Below, piece by piece: positions 43,034-50,742 of a DNA stretch of 64,000 bases (within the stretch, counting starts at the first letter, position 1; every line of letters starts with the position of its first letter). The translations under genes were made by a program, and so were the position numbers. The notes below the pieces were generated by a model. The model saw only the letters and a list, made by a program, of their open reading frames with translations. It made no database searches and was not told the DNA's origin. The stretch is from Compostimonas suwonensis (GTDB lineage: Bacteria; Actinomycetota; Actinomycetes; Actinomycetales; Microbacteriaceae), in assembly GCF_002797855.1 (NCBI RefSeq), contig NZ_PGFB01000002.1, positions 372,001 through 436,000 on the forward strand. The letters run 5' to 3'.

Positions 43034-44086
43034 CTACGGCAGGATGGGCACCGTCGCCTCGAGAGTCACGTCGAGATCGACCTCGTTGTCGGCGACCACG
43101 ATCGAGTCGTCGATGTCGGTGAACTCGACGTCCTCGACATCGATGTCGGTCGACTCGTCGTTGAACGAGTCGTCCACGTCGATGTCGGTCGACTCGTCGT
43201 TGAACGAGTCGTCCACATCCACGTCCACGTCGGTGGACTCGTCGTTGAACGAGTCGTCCACATCCACGTCCACGTCGGTGGACTCGTCGTTGAACGAGTC
43301 GTCCACGTCCACATTCGTGGACGAGTCTTCGTTGAAGGACTCCTCCGGGTTGAACGAGTCCTCGATGGTGGTGGACTCATCATTGAACGAGTCGTCGACA
43401 TCGACGTCGACACTCGTCGAGTTGTCCTCGTTGAACGAGTCGTCGACATCGATGTCCGTGGAGTTGTCCTCGTTGAACGAGTCGTCGATATCGAGGTCGA
43501 GGTTCGTCGAGTTGTCCTCGTTGCCCACAACGGCGTCTCCACCCGCGATCACGTTCGTGGAGTGGTCGTCCGACGCATCGACGTCGTCGCCGGCGGCGAT
43601 CGCGTTGTCGCCCGAGGCGATGATCGCCTCGTTGTCGAAGAGCTGGTTGACGTCGCCGTCGGCCCAGATCGCCTGGTTGACGGACTGGTCGACGTTCGTC
43701 TCCCGGTTGTCCCAGGCCTTGTAGGAATAGGTGTTGATCACCTCGTTGATCTGGGTGACCGCGTGCCCGTGGTCATCGTCCGGACGGTAGTGTCCGCCAC
43801 CGCCGTTGCCACCATTACCGCCGTTGCCACCCGCACCGCCGTGACCGCCCGCGCCACCGTTACCACCGGCGCCACCATTACCACCGGCACCGCCTCCGCC
43901 GCCCGCCGCGACCGACGAGGAGTCCAGAAGGACGGGCATCACGGCCGCGACGTCGTCCGAGCAGACATTGCTGAGTCCGGCGCCTGCGAGCGAGGTCTCG
44001 GGGTCGGCTCGGAACTCATCGGCGGCATCGGGGTTCCTGAGAAGATCCATCAGGAAATCGAGAAGACTGGTGGTCAAAGTTGACAT
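43034..44086 (-). CDS. IniB N-terminal-domain protein with Gly-rich linker and acidic DSFN repeats
   Basis: 350 residues, strongly acidic. Residues 1-55 form an IniB-type N-domain (LLDFLMDLLRNPDAADEFRAD, split here as LLDFLMDLLRNP and AADEFRADPETSLAGAGL, then DDVAAVMPVLLD). A Gly/Asn-rich linker follows to about residue 100 (repeated GGAGGNGG). Residues 110-190 are Asp/Asn/Ala-rich, and 190-330 contain nine DSFN/ESFN units with D/V/S/T spacers. There is no signal peptide, membrane helix or catalytic motif. AGGAAA precedes ATG 44086. Mycobacterial IniB shares the N-domain and a Gly-rich body; its role is unknown. The acidic repeats may be a scaffold or cation-binding surface (inference). Confidence 0.82.
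   Translation of the reverse strand: MSTLTTSLLDFLMDLLRNPDAADEFRADPETSLAGAGLSNVCSDDVAAVMPVLLDSSSVAAGGGGGAGGNGGAGGNGGAGGHGGAGGNGGNGGNGGGGHYRPDDDHGHAVTQINEVINTYSYKAWDNRETNVDQSVNQAIWADGDVNQLFDNEAIIASGDNAIAAGDDVDASDDHSTNVIAGGDAVVGNEDNSTNLDLDIDDSFNEDNSTDIDVDDSFNEDNSTSVDVDVDDSFNDESTTIEDSFNPEESFNEDSSTNVDVDDSFNDESTDVDVDVDDSFNDESTDVDVDVDDSFNDESTDIDVDDSFNDESTDIDVEDVEFTDIDDSIVVADNEVDLDVTLEATVPILP
43140..43515. repeat. Tandem repeat tract inside the IniB-like gene (18-48 bp spacing)
   Basis: The core TTGAACGAGTCGTC (plus strand) or close variants occurs nine times, at about 43161, 43200, 43245, 43290, 43332, 43350, 43383, 43431 and 43473. The two intervals from 43200 to 43290 are exactly 45 bp and nearly identical over their length, as expected for recent duplication. 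All spacings are multiples of 3, so the repeat number can vary in frame. Confidence 0.9.
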
Positions 44087-44192
44087 GAGCTTTTCCTAAC
44101 TTCTTGCGTATCGGATGAAGAGTGTCCCCGAACTCATCGCTCGGAATTCGATAACCGTACGAGCAGCGGCGGCCACTCGGCATCGGTGCCTA

Positions 44193-44222
44193 TCCCCCTG
44201 TCGAACCGACGGTGCAGGGGGA
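44193..44222. promoter_or_regulatory. Inverted repeat TCCCCCTG-N14-CAGGGGGA upstream of the IniB-like gene
   Basis: A perfect 8-bp inverted repeat with a 14-bp spacer lies 107-136 bp upstream of ATG 44086, in the 193-bp gap between the LuxR gene and the IniB-like gene. The symmetry and spacing suit a LuxR/NarL dimer, but an RNA hairpin is also possible. Confidence 0.45.
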
Positions 44223-44279
44223 AACCGCACGCACCGCACGGGGGTGAGGGGGGACAGCGCAAACAGGATCGGTTCTCGG

Positions 44280-46391
44280 TCATAACACGCCGTCTTCGTC
44301 GCCGAGAACGACACGGAGCTGCGCGAGCATCTCCGATCGGCTCGTGGCCGCCAGGCGATGGCGAATGCGCTCCATGTGGTGTTCCACAGTGCGGGGAGAG
44401 ATGAACATCGTCTCGCCGATCTCCCGATAATTCTTGCCCTGTAGCACGAGCTGCGCGACCTCGCGCTCCCGAGAGCTCAGCTCGGGTCGCCCGACGGAAC
44501 CGTCACCATGAAGCTGTGCAGGATCGGACGCCGGTGTGTCGGTCGCCGACGGGTCGAGGCCAGCTCGGCGCAGCTCGCGTGCGCACGCGAGGAGCCGCGA
44601 CATCTCCTTGCGATCCGCCGCACGCGCCGCGGCGTGACCAGCCAGACGAGCGCCGTCCCAGCCGAGCCCGACGGTCGCGAGACCCCGCGCCGCGTCGTCG
44701 ACCGCAGCTGCGTCGACACGGCCCGCGAGGACGTCGAGCCATGCGCGGCCGGCCGTCGACATCATCGCCGCCGGACGACTGTGTTCCCCTGCACGTACGA
44801 GAGCCGCCGCATCGGGGGCGAGGCTTCGTGGTTCCCCTGCCAGGATCGCTGCCTGCACCGATGCCCAGTGCAGGGGAACGCACCACAGGAGAGGGCTACC
44901 GAGGCGCTCGAGAAGGTTCCACGCCTCATCCAGTTGATAACGCACCTTATCGGATTCTCCAAGCCGCGCCGATGCGACGACCAGTTCGCCGACGGGCAGA
45001 AGATCGAAGAGATCGATGGCCACGTGCAGGATGCTGTCGTGGGCTCTTCTCCACGCACCGGTGAGTTCGGCGACCGCATCGGTGCGGCGCGCTATGCCCA
45101 CTGCAAGCGCCCTCGAGAGCAGTTCGTCGCGGGCGGTGAGTCGTCCGTCGCCGGCATCCGCCTCCGCGACGGCCGCTCTCGCATCCGCAACACGATCCTC
45201 GAGCATGGCAACCCAGCCACGCAGAAGCAGCAGCCTCGTTCGCGCCGCCGCTCCGCCCTGGGCTCGCTCGAGCGCCTCTTCGAGCACGCTGCCCGCCACA
45301 GCGACGTCACCGCCCTGGATCGCAACGAGCGCCGCGAGCGCCGCGGGACTCTCAGGCACAGGAACGACAGCACCCGACGCGGTCATCATGTCGGACGCTC
45401 GGATGAGAGTAGGCAGAGCCTGTACGCCCGACCCCTCCAGCGAGTCGCGTACGCCCTGTGCCATCAGGCTCGCCGCAACCGAGACGACGGTCGGCGACGA
45501 TGAACCGGCAGAAGCCAGCATCGCCGCAGCACCGTTCCGGTCCCCGGCGCCGATCATCGCGACAGCGGCGAACGCGGCGGACGTCGCAGCCATCTCCGTG
45601 CCATGCCAGCGGTAGAGCTCGGAGCTCCGTCCGAGCATTCCCCGGCTCGCCCACACCGCCGCTCCGACGTCGATGGCCCGCCCTCGGTCGGGTGCCGAGT
45701 CATCGGCCAGATGATCATCGACGATCCGCCCGGCCGTGTCCAGATCGCCGGCTGCCCAAGCGACCTGCGCGCGGCGCGCCGCCAGCGCCCGGGAATCAGC
45801 CCCTGCTCCGATAGCCTCCTCATAGAGCTCGGCTGCGTGGTCCGGAGCGACCAGAAGCAGCCGGTCTCCTTCGCGCTCGAGCACCCGGGCGATCCGCAGA
45901 TCGACCAGTCCTCCGCGCGCGAGTGACCGAGCGCGATCGCTGAGCAAACGGCCGTCCACAACGAGCGCGTCGACGATCTTGCGTTGTATCGCCCGGACAC
46001 GATGCCCGGCAACGGTCGTCAGGATCGTGTTGCGCACGGACTCGATCAGCGTGCCGTCCTCGGTGACGAGTCCCGCCGCCTGCGCCTCCCCGAGAATGCC
46101 GTCGTCGACCTCGATGTCGCCGTCAGGTCTCCACAGCTCCACGTCGCCGCCGACGGCGAGCACGAGGATGAACTCGCGGAGCCGAGGCTCGAGGGCGGTG
46201 ATCGTCCTGGTCAGATGCTCGTCGTCGACGGAATCCGCCTGATCCTGATCAGATCGCCCGTCGACCGTTGGTGCCACACCGGACGAAGCATCGCTGGACG
46301 GAGGGCGTTGCCGCCCGACGGGATCGGGCAGAGGCTCAGCCGCAGTCCGCCAGGCGCGCTGGGAGTCCTCGTTCGCCGGTCGAAAGCGCAC
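44280..46391 (-). CDS. Large LuxR-family transcriptional regulator
   Basis: 703 residues. The N-terminal 60 residues are polar and disordered, the middle (about 60-600) is Ala/Leu-rich and helical with TPR-like pairs, and the C-terminal helix-turn-helix is ELSSREREVAQLVLQGKNY through SPRTVEHHMERIRHRL. I see no Walker A motif, unlike many large LuxR (LAL) regulators. It starts 6 bp after the Hsp70 gene ends, so they share a transcript, and the IniB-like gene follows. By position it resembles IniR, the LuxR-type activator of mycobacterial iniBAC; function here is inferred. Confidence 0.85.
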   Translation of the reverse strand: MRFRPANEDSQRAWRTAAEPLPDPVGRQRPPSSDASSGVAPTVDGRSDQDQADSVDDEHLTRTITALEPRLREFILVLAVGGDVELWRPDGDIEVDDGILGEAQAAGLVTEDGTLIESVRNTILTTVAGHRVRAIQRKIVDALVVDGRLLSDRARSLARGGLVDLRIARVLEREGDRLLLVAPDHAAELYEEAIGAGADSRALAARRAQVAWAAGDLDTAGRIVDDHLADDSAPDRGRAIDVGAAVWASRGMLGRSSELYRWHGTEMAATSAAFAAVAMIGAGDRNGAAAMLASAGSSSPTVVSVAASLMAQGVRDSLEGSGVQALPTLIRASDMMTASGAVVPVPESPAALAALVAIQGGDVAVAGSVLEEALERAQGGAAARTRLLLLRGWVAMLEDRVADARAAVAEADAGDGRLTARDELLSRALAVGIARRTDAVAELTGAWRRAHDSILHVAIDLFDLLPVGELVVASARLGESDKVRYQLDEAWNLLERLGSPLLWCVPLHWASVQAAILAGEPRSLAPDAAALVRAGEHSRPAAMMSTAGRAWLDVLAGRVDAAAVDDAARGLATVGLGWDGARLAGHAAARAADRKEMSRLLACARELRRAGLDPSATDTPASDPAQLHGDGSVGRPELSSREREVAQLVLQGKNYREIGETMFISPRTVEHHMERIRHRLAATSRSEMLAQLRVVLGDEDGVL

Positions 46392-46397
46392 CGCGGC

Positions 46398-48314
46398 TCA
46401 TTCCTCCGTCGCCGCCTGCTGTTCGTCGGGCATCGACGTGTCGGAGCTCGACTCGGCTGGCGCCTCCAGTGTGCTCTGGACGACGGGCGCTGGATCGGAA
46501 GGCTCAGACTCGACAGGTGCCGGGTCCATCGGAGCCGGATCGTCCGGAACAGGATCAACGGGAGCCGGATCGTCCGGAACAGGATCAACGGGAGCCGGAT
46601 CCTCTGGAACAGGATCAACGGGAGCAGGTTCCTCGGGAGCCGGGCTCTCAGGCACAGGGGCTGCCTGCTGGGTGTCGACAGGGGCGGGAGGATCCTCAGA
46701 CAGCGAGCCCGCCTGAGGAGCAGCGGGGGCGACCGGCGCAGGAGACGCTCCGCGAATCGGCCCCTCAGACGATCCCGATGGTCTCTGCAGCTCGACAGCA
46801 GGCGCGGGTGCGTTGTTCGACGGCGAGGGGGAGGCGGGAACCCTCCAAGGCATCTCTGGCGGCGCAGCACCGTCTGGTGCGAGCGGCGGCGCGGGCGGTT
46901 CGTTCACGGTGCTCGAGTCGCGCACCACTTCTTCCGCACCCGACGACACGCCCTCTCCGCTTTTCTCCTGCACGGAACCCTGCGCGGCGATGTCGTGAAG
47001 GACAACGGGCGATGCGGCACCGACGACATACATGATCGCTCCGACTGCAACCGCGACGACGCCAGCGCGCAGCCCGACCCGAGAATGCAGAAGCACCGCC
47101 GCATCGGCCGGCGCCGCCGCGAACACCGCAGGGATGCGCCCCCGGGGTCGACGCTCGACCAGACCTTCGGCCGCCTCGCCCGGCTCCGCGGTGATCGCGG
47201 CAGCGGCCTCCATGCTCGCAAGTGCCTCCTGCGCGGAGGCCGCTGTCGCGATGGCCGCACCGAGGGCGATCGTCGCCTTCGGGTCGGTGTCGATTGCGAT
47301 GGCGCACCCCAGTTGCTCGGAGAGGAGCTGGGTGACGAGCGGAACGCGTGAGGACCCGCCCGTGAGCAGGATCGCCGTGAGATCGTCCGGTTCGAGCCCT
47401 CCTCGTTGGATCGCATGCCGGAGCACGGCGATCGTCTCCTGCACCGCGGGGGCGATCATCCTCTCCAGCTCGGACCGCACGAGACGGACTTCGGTCTGCA
47501 GCTCAGGCAGCAGAACCGGGATCGCCGTCTCAGAGTCGAACGACAATGCCTCTTTGGCCTCGACGCATTCGCGACGCATTCGCGACACGGCCATGAGGGT
47601 GCCTGGATCGGCGAGGTCGATGGAAGCGAAGGAGTCGCCGAGACTCGCTATGGTATGGCGGAAGACGAGATCGTCGAAGTCGATTCCTCCCAGATGCTCG
47701 ATGCCCTCCGGTCGCCCGATCGGCTCGAAGCCGCCGTCTTCCGTCCTGCGCAGGATCGCGACGTCGAAGGTGCCGCCGCCCAGGTCGTAGACAGCGATAG
47801 TGGAGCCGGGCACAAGCTGACCCTGCATCGCATAGTGCACCGCCGCCGCCTCCGGCTCGGTGATCAGGCCGATGTCGGGCAGTCCGGCCCGCGCGAGACT
47901 CTCACGCACGAGCTGACGTTTGTACTGTCCCCACCCGGCCGGATGCGAGAGCGTGATCGCGAAGGGGGGAGCGCCCTCACGCTCGGTGGCCCGGGCGACC
48001 ACCCAGACCACGAGTGCGGCGAAGGCGTCCTCCGCCGCGATGCCGCTCTCCCCCACGAGAATCGGCACCCCGTCCCCGACTCTGCGCTTGAACTCCCTGA
48101 CAACGCGGTCTGCGCAGACGAGAGCCCGTCGCTCCGCCGCCTCGCCGACCACAAGCTGGAGGTCGTCGTCGTAGAAGAGCACTGAAGGCACGGCGTCCCG
48201 ACGCTGGCCGAGCGGCAGCGCGATCGGGCTCTCAGTACTGGCTTCCTCGTCCATCCGCAGCGTCGCTGCCGCGGTGAACGTGGTGCCGACATCGATCCCC
48301 AACAGATACGGCAT
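46398..48314 (-). CDS. Membrane-anchored Hsp70-like ATPase with Pro-rich repeat tail
   Basis: 638 residues. An actin/Hsp70 nucleotide-binding domain covers 1-370: phosphate-1 GIDVGTTFT (6-14), phosphate-2 YDLGGGTFDVAI (176-187), adenosine loop TGGSSRVPLV (318-327). The Hsp70 substrate-binding domain is missing. Instead there is a basic stretch, one membrane helix (about 414-438), and a tail of 200 residues rich in Pro/Ala/Asp with PVDPVPDDPA decapeptide repeats, probably outside the membrane. It is the first gene of the operon with the LuxR regulator. Such a layout suggests an ATP-driven sensor or scaffold rather than a folding chaperone (inference). Confidence 0.88.
   Translation of the reverse strand: MPYLLGIDVGTTFTAAATLRMDEEASTESPIALPLGQRRDAVPSVLFYDDDLQLVVGEAAERRALVCADRVVREFKRRVGDGVPILVGESGIAAEDAFAALVVWVVARATEREGAPPFAITLSHPAGWGQYKRQLVRESLARAGLPDIGLITEPEAAAVHYAMQGQLVPGSTIAVYDLGGGTFDVAILRRTEDGGFEPIGRPEGIEHLGGIDFDDLVFRHTIASLGDSFASIDLADPGTLMAVSRMRRECVEAKEALSFDSETAIPVLLPELQTEVRLVRSELERMIAPAVQETIAVLRHAIQRGGLEPDDLTAILLTGGSSRVPLVTQLLSEQLGCAIAIDTDPKATIALGAAIATAASAQEALASMEAAAAITAEPGEAAEGLVERRPRGRIPAVFAAAPADAAVLLHSRVGLRAGVVAVAVGAIMYVVGAASPVVLHDIAAQGSVQEKSGEGVSSGAEEVVRDSSTVNEPPAPPLAPDGAAPPEMPWRVPASPSPSNNAPAPAVELQRPSGSSEGPIRGASPAPVAPAAPQAGSLSEDPPAPVDTQQAAPVPESPAPEEPAPVDPVPEDPAPVDPVPDDPAPVDPVPDDPAPMDPAPVESEPSDPAPVVQSTLEAPAESSSDTSMPDEQQAATEE
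46531..46620. repeat. Three 30-bp tandem repeats in the Hsp70 tail
   Basis: Units at 46531-46560, 46561-46590 and 46591-46620; the first two are identical and the third differs at a few bases. They encode PVDPVPDDPA-type decapeptides. Flanking sequence is a degenerate continuation. Confidence 0.92.
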
Positions 48315-48404
48315 GGTACCCCCTCACGATGAGCAGTCATCATTGATGCTCTCGAAGAAGTTCAGGCTAACACCCTGATACTTTTTAGGATAGGACCCCA
48401 GAAG

Positions 48405-48441
48405 ATGGTCTATTATACGTGCCTGATTTCGGATATGGTCT
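48405..48441 (-). promoter_or_regulatory. Promoter of the Hsp70-LuxR operon with paired AGACCAT boxes
   Basis: On the minus strand a perfect TATAAT (48417-48412) lies about 100 bp upstream of ATG 48314. The place of the -35 box is occupied by AGACCAT (48441-48435) instead of TTGACA. The same AGACCAT recurs just after the -10 (48411-48405), exactly 30 bp away. The region (48340-48460) is markedly AT-rich. This looks like a regulated promoter needing an activator, or repressed by a protein spanning both boxes. Confidence 0.55.
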
Positions 48442-48513
48442 TATTTGCTGTCTTCGCGCCTCCGCGCAGACTGCCGATAGAGCATCCGCGGCTGAGCGCA
48501 TGGAGCTGCGGCC

Positions 48514-50004
48514 TCAGAGCGCCGAGTAGGTGAAGCGACCTTCGAGCATCGTTGCCGCGATCTCGGTCTCACGCAGACTCGACGGATTCACTGCGAGCGG
48601 ATCTCGGTCGGTCACCGCGAGGTCGGCGACCTCGCCCACGGCGATCGTCGACCGGCCCCGAGCGGATGCCGCGAGAGCGGTGCGGGCGTCGATGGCCTGT
48701 TCCGGGTGCCAGGGTGCCCGACCGCCCCGGTCGCGCTCGACGGCGGCGGCCATCGTCGTCCAGGGGTCCAGCGGCGCGACGGGCGCGTCGGAGCCGAGCG
48801 CGATCGTCGCCCCGGCCTCCACGAGACCGCGGAGCGCGAACGCTCGATCGGTGCGGCCGGCCCAGTAGACCTCGGCGACGTCGCGGTCGTCCATGGCGTG
48901 CTCCGGCTGCACGCTCGCGACCACGCCGAGCTCGGCGAAGCGCGCGAGGTCGCTGAGGCCGAGCAGTTGCGCGTGCTCGATGGAGCCGCGGCATCCGATC
49001 TTCTCGAACGCGTCGAGGGCCAGCCTGTTAGCGTGGTCGCCGATCGCGTGCACCGCGGGAGTGAGCCCCGCGTGCCAGGCGGCGCGCATCAGGGACACGA
49101 GCTCGTCGGGCGGCACGGTCAGCAGGCCGCGGACGCCCTCGCCCTCGCCATCGAATCCCGGATACGGGTCGAAGCAATAGGCGGTGCGCGTGTTGAGGGA
49201 GCCGTCGGTGATGACCTTGAACGGCCCCACCGTGAGCAGGCCGCCCGTGCCGCCGAGCACCTCGCCGCTGCGCAGGCCGAGGTCGATCGCGCGCTGCAGA
49301 TGCTGCGGGTAGACCCCGAACTCGACGCGCAGGGCGTCGAAACCCCGCGACATCCGCCGATGCCAGACATCGAGGTTCCAGGTCATCTCGAGGTCGACGA
49401 CGCCGACGACCCCCCGAGCGGCGGCACGGTGCGCCGCAGCGGAGACCCAGGCATCCATCGTCTCGTCGTCGACCGTGTCGATGCTGCGCACGACGGCGAA
49501 GCAGGCTTCCTCGCGCAGCAGGCCCGACTCGCTGTCTCCGTGGCCGTACAGGGCGAGCGCGCTGCTGTTGAGCCAGCAGGAGTGCAGGTCGCCGCTCACG
49601 AGCACGACCGGCCGATCGGGCGCGACCGCGTCGAGCAGCTGCCGGCTCGGCGCATCGGGCCAGAGACCATCGCGGAAGCCGTAGCCCACGAAGGTGCCCC
49701 GAGCACCGGGCTCGTCGCGCAGGCGCTCGGCGACCGCCTGAGCGACCTCGAGAGCGGATGCCGCGGCGCCCAGCTCGAGCCGCTGCGAGCTGAGCGCCCA
49801 CTGGTTCATGTGCACGTGGTTGTCCCACAGCCCCGGGATGACGTGCCGCCCGCCGAGATCGACCCGTTCCTGCACAGCTCCCGCACCCGCATCGCCCGCG
49901 CCCGCGCCGATCGCCGCGATCCGGCCGTCGCGCACCACGACGTCGACGGCTCCGTCGACCCCGTGCACCCGCGCGTTCGCGAGCACGATGCCGGGAGAGC
50001 TCAC
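48514..50004 (-). CDS. Amidohydrolase family protein (YtcJ-like)
   Basis: 496 residues. A composite beta-domain surrounds a TIM-barrel amidohydrolase domain: the metal-site segment GLWDNHVHMNQW (HxH), the HAIGDHAN and IEHAQLL regions, and the late Asp in ALGSDAPVAP. This is the Amidohydro_3 group, which acts on formamides, imides or carbamates; the substrate is unknown. ATG 50004 overlaps the stop of the PaiB-like gene by 4 bp. The gene ends 199 bp before the Hsp70 operon, whose promoter fills that gap. Confidence 0.9.
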   Translation of the reverse strand: MSSPGIVLANARVHGVDGAVDVVVRDGRIAAIGAGAGDAGAGAVQERVDLGGRHVIPGLWDNHVHMNQWALSSQRLELGAAASALEVAQAVAERLRDEPGARGTFVGYGFRDGLWPDAPSRQLLDAVAPDRPVVLVSGDLHSCWLNSSALALYGHGDSESGLLREEACFAVVRSIDTVDDETMDAWVSAAAHRAAARGVVGVVDLEMTWNLDVWHRRMSRGFDALRVEFGVYPQHLQRAIDLGLRSGEVLGGTGGLLTVGPFKVITDGSLNTRTAYCFDPYPGFDGEGEGVRGLLTVPPDELVSLMRAAWHAGLTPAVHAIGDHANRLALDAFEKIGCRGSIEHAQLLGLSDLARFAELGVVASVQPEHAMDDRDVAEVYWAGRTDRAFALRGLVEAGATIALGSDAPVAPLDPWTTMAAAVERDRGGRAPWHPEQAIDARTALAASARGRSTIAVGEVADLAVTDRDPLAVNPSSLRETEIAATMLEGRFTYSAL

Positions 50005-50708
50005 CGTTGCGTCTCGGGAGGGGCGACGGCGTCTGCGGCTCCGCCGTCCGCCGAGCGGTCGTTCTCGGCGCGCAGGCGGCGCAGCCTCTCGTGGACACGA
50101 CGCATCTCCTGGGCGAGCTCGGGCTGGCGGTACTCGTCGCCGTTCTCGAGCTCGTCGATGATGCGGTCGACGGTCGCCTCGGGTCGGTTCTGGCTCAGCT
50201 TCGACTTCGCGGTGACACGCGTCGCGGTGAGACGGAAGCCGACCGTCCCGCTGCTGATGCGCTGGGCGTACTCGGCGTTCTCGAGGGTGCCCTCCATTCG
50301 CCTCGGCTCCGGCATCCGGTCTTCGAAGTGATCGACGAGGGCGCCGAGCACGGCGAAGTTCTCCTCGTCGCTCAGGATCTCAGGGGTTCCGTGCAGGTGG
50401 GCGACGATGTAGTTCCAGGTGGGCACGGCCGGCTTCGCGTCGTACCAGCCGGGCGAGATGTAGCCGTGGGGGCCCTGGACGATGAGCAGCACCTCGTGCC
50501 GCCCGAGCTCGTGCAGCTGCTCGTCGGGGCGCCCGACGTGGCTCAGAACGGTGATCTCGTCGCGGGTCTCGTCGAGCACGATCGGATAGTGCGAGGCGAC
50601 GAGCTCGCCGCCGGAGGTGTGGCTCACGAGGATGGCCCACGGATTCTCGCGGATGAGCCGCTTGATCTCCTGCGGGTCGACGAGGGTGAAGCTCGGGTTC
50701 TGTCTCAT
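50001..50708 (-). CDS. FMN-binding negative transcriptional regulator family protein (PaiB-like)
   Basis: 235 residues, PaiB/split-barrel FMN-binding fold: PWAILVSHTSGGELVASHYPIVL, the segment GPHGYISPGWY, WNYIVAHLHG, and the region GFRLTATRVTAKSKLSQNRP. PaiB proteins are flavin-binding and sometimes regulatory, but their mechanism is unclear. ATG 50708 fits the family N-terminus; the frame is open upstream into the glycosylase gene. It lies 34 bp after that gene. Confidence 0.88.
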   Translation of the reverse strand: MRQNPSFTLVDPQEIKRLIRENPWAILVSHTSGGELVASHYPIVLDETRDEITVLSHVGRPDEQLHELGRHEVLLIVQGPHGYISPGWYDAKPAVPTWNYIVAHLHGTPEILSDEENFAVLGALVDHFEDRMPEPRRMEGTLENAEYAQRISSGTVGFRLTATRVTAKSKLSQNRPEATVDRIIDELENGDEYRQPELAQEMRRVHERLRRLRAENDRSADGGAADAVAPPETQR

Positions 50709-50742
50709 GCGCGGTCTCCCATGCCTCGTGTTACGACCGGTG

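Noticed and set aside
43140-43515. CRISPR-like spaced repeats
   Set aside because: Spacings vary, every unit is in frame with a coding gene, and there are no cas genes; these are protein repeats.
38935-48314. The dynamin-Hsp70 region as a recently acquired genomic island
   Set aside because: Composition seems slightly less GC-rich than the flanks, but there are no boundary repeats, tRNA, integrase or transposase. Transfer cannot be claimed without a measured comparison.
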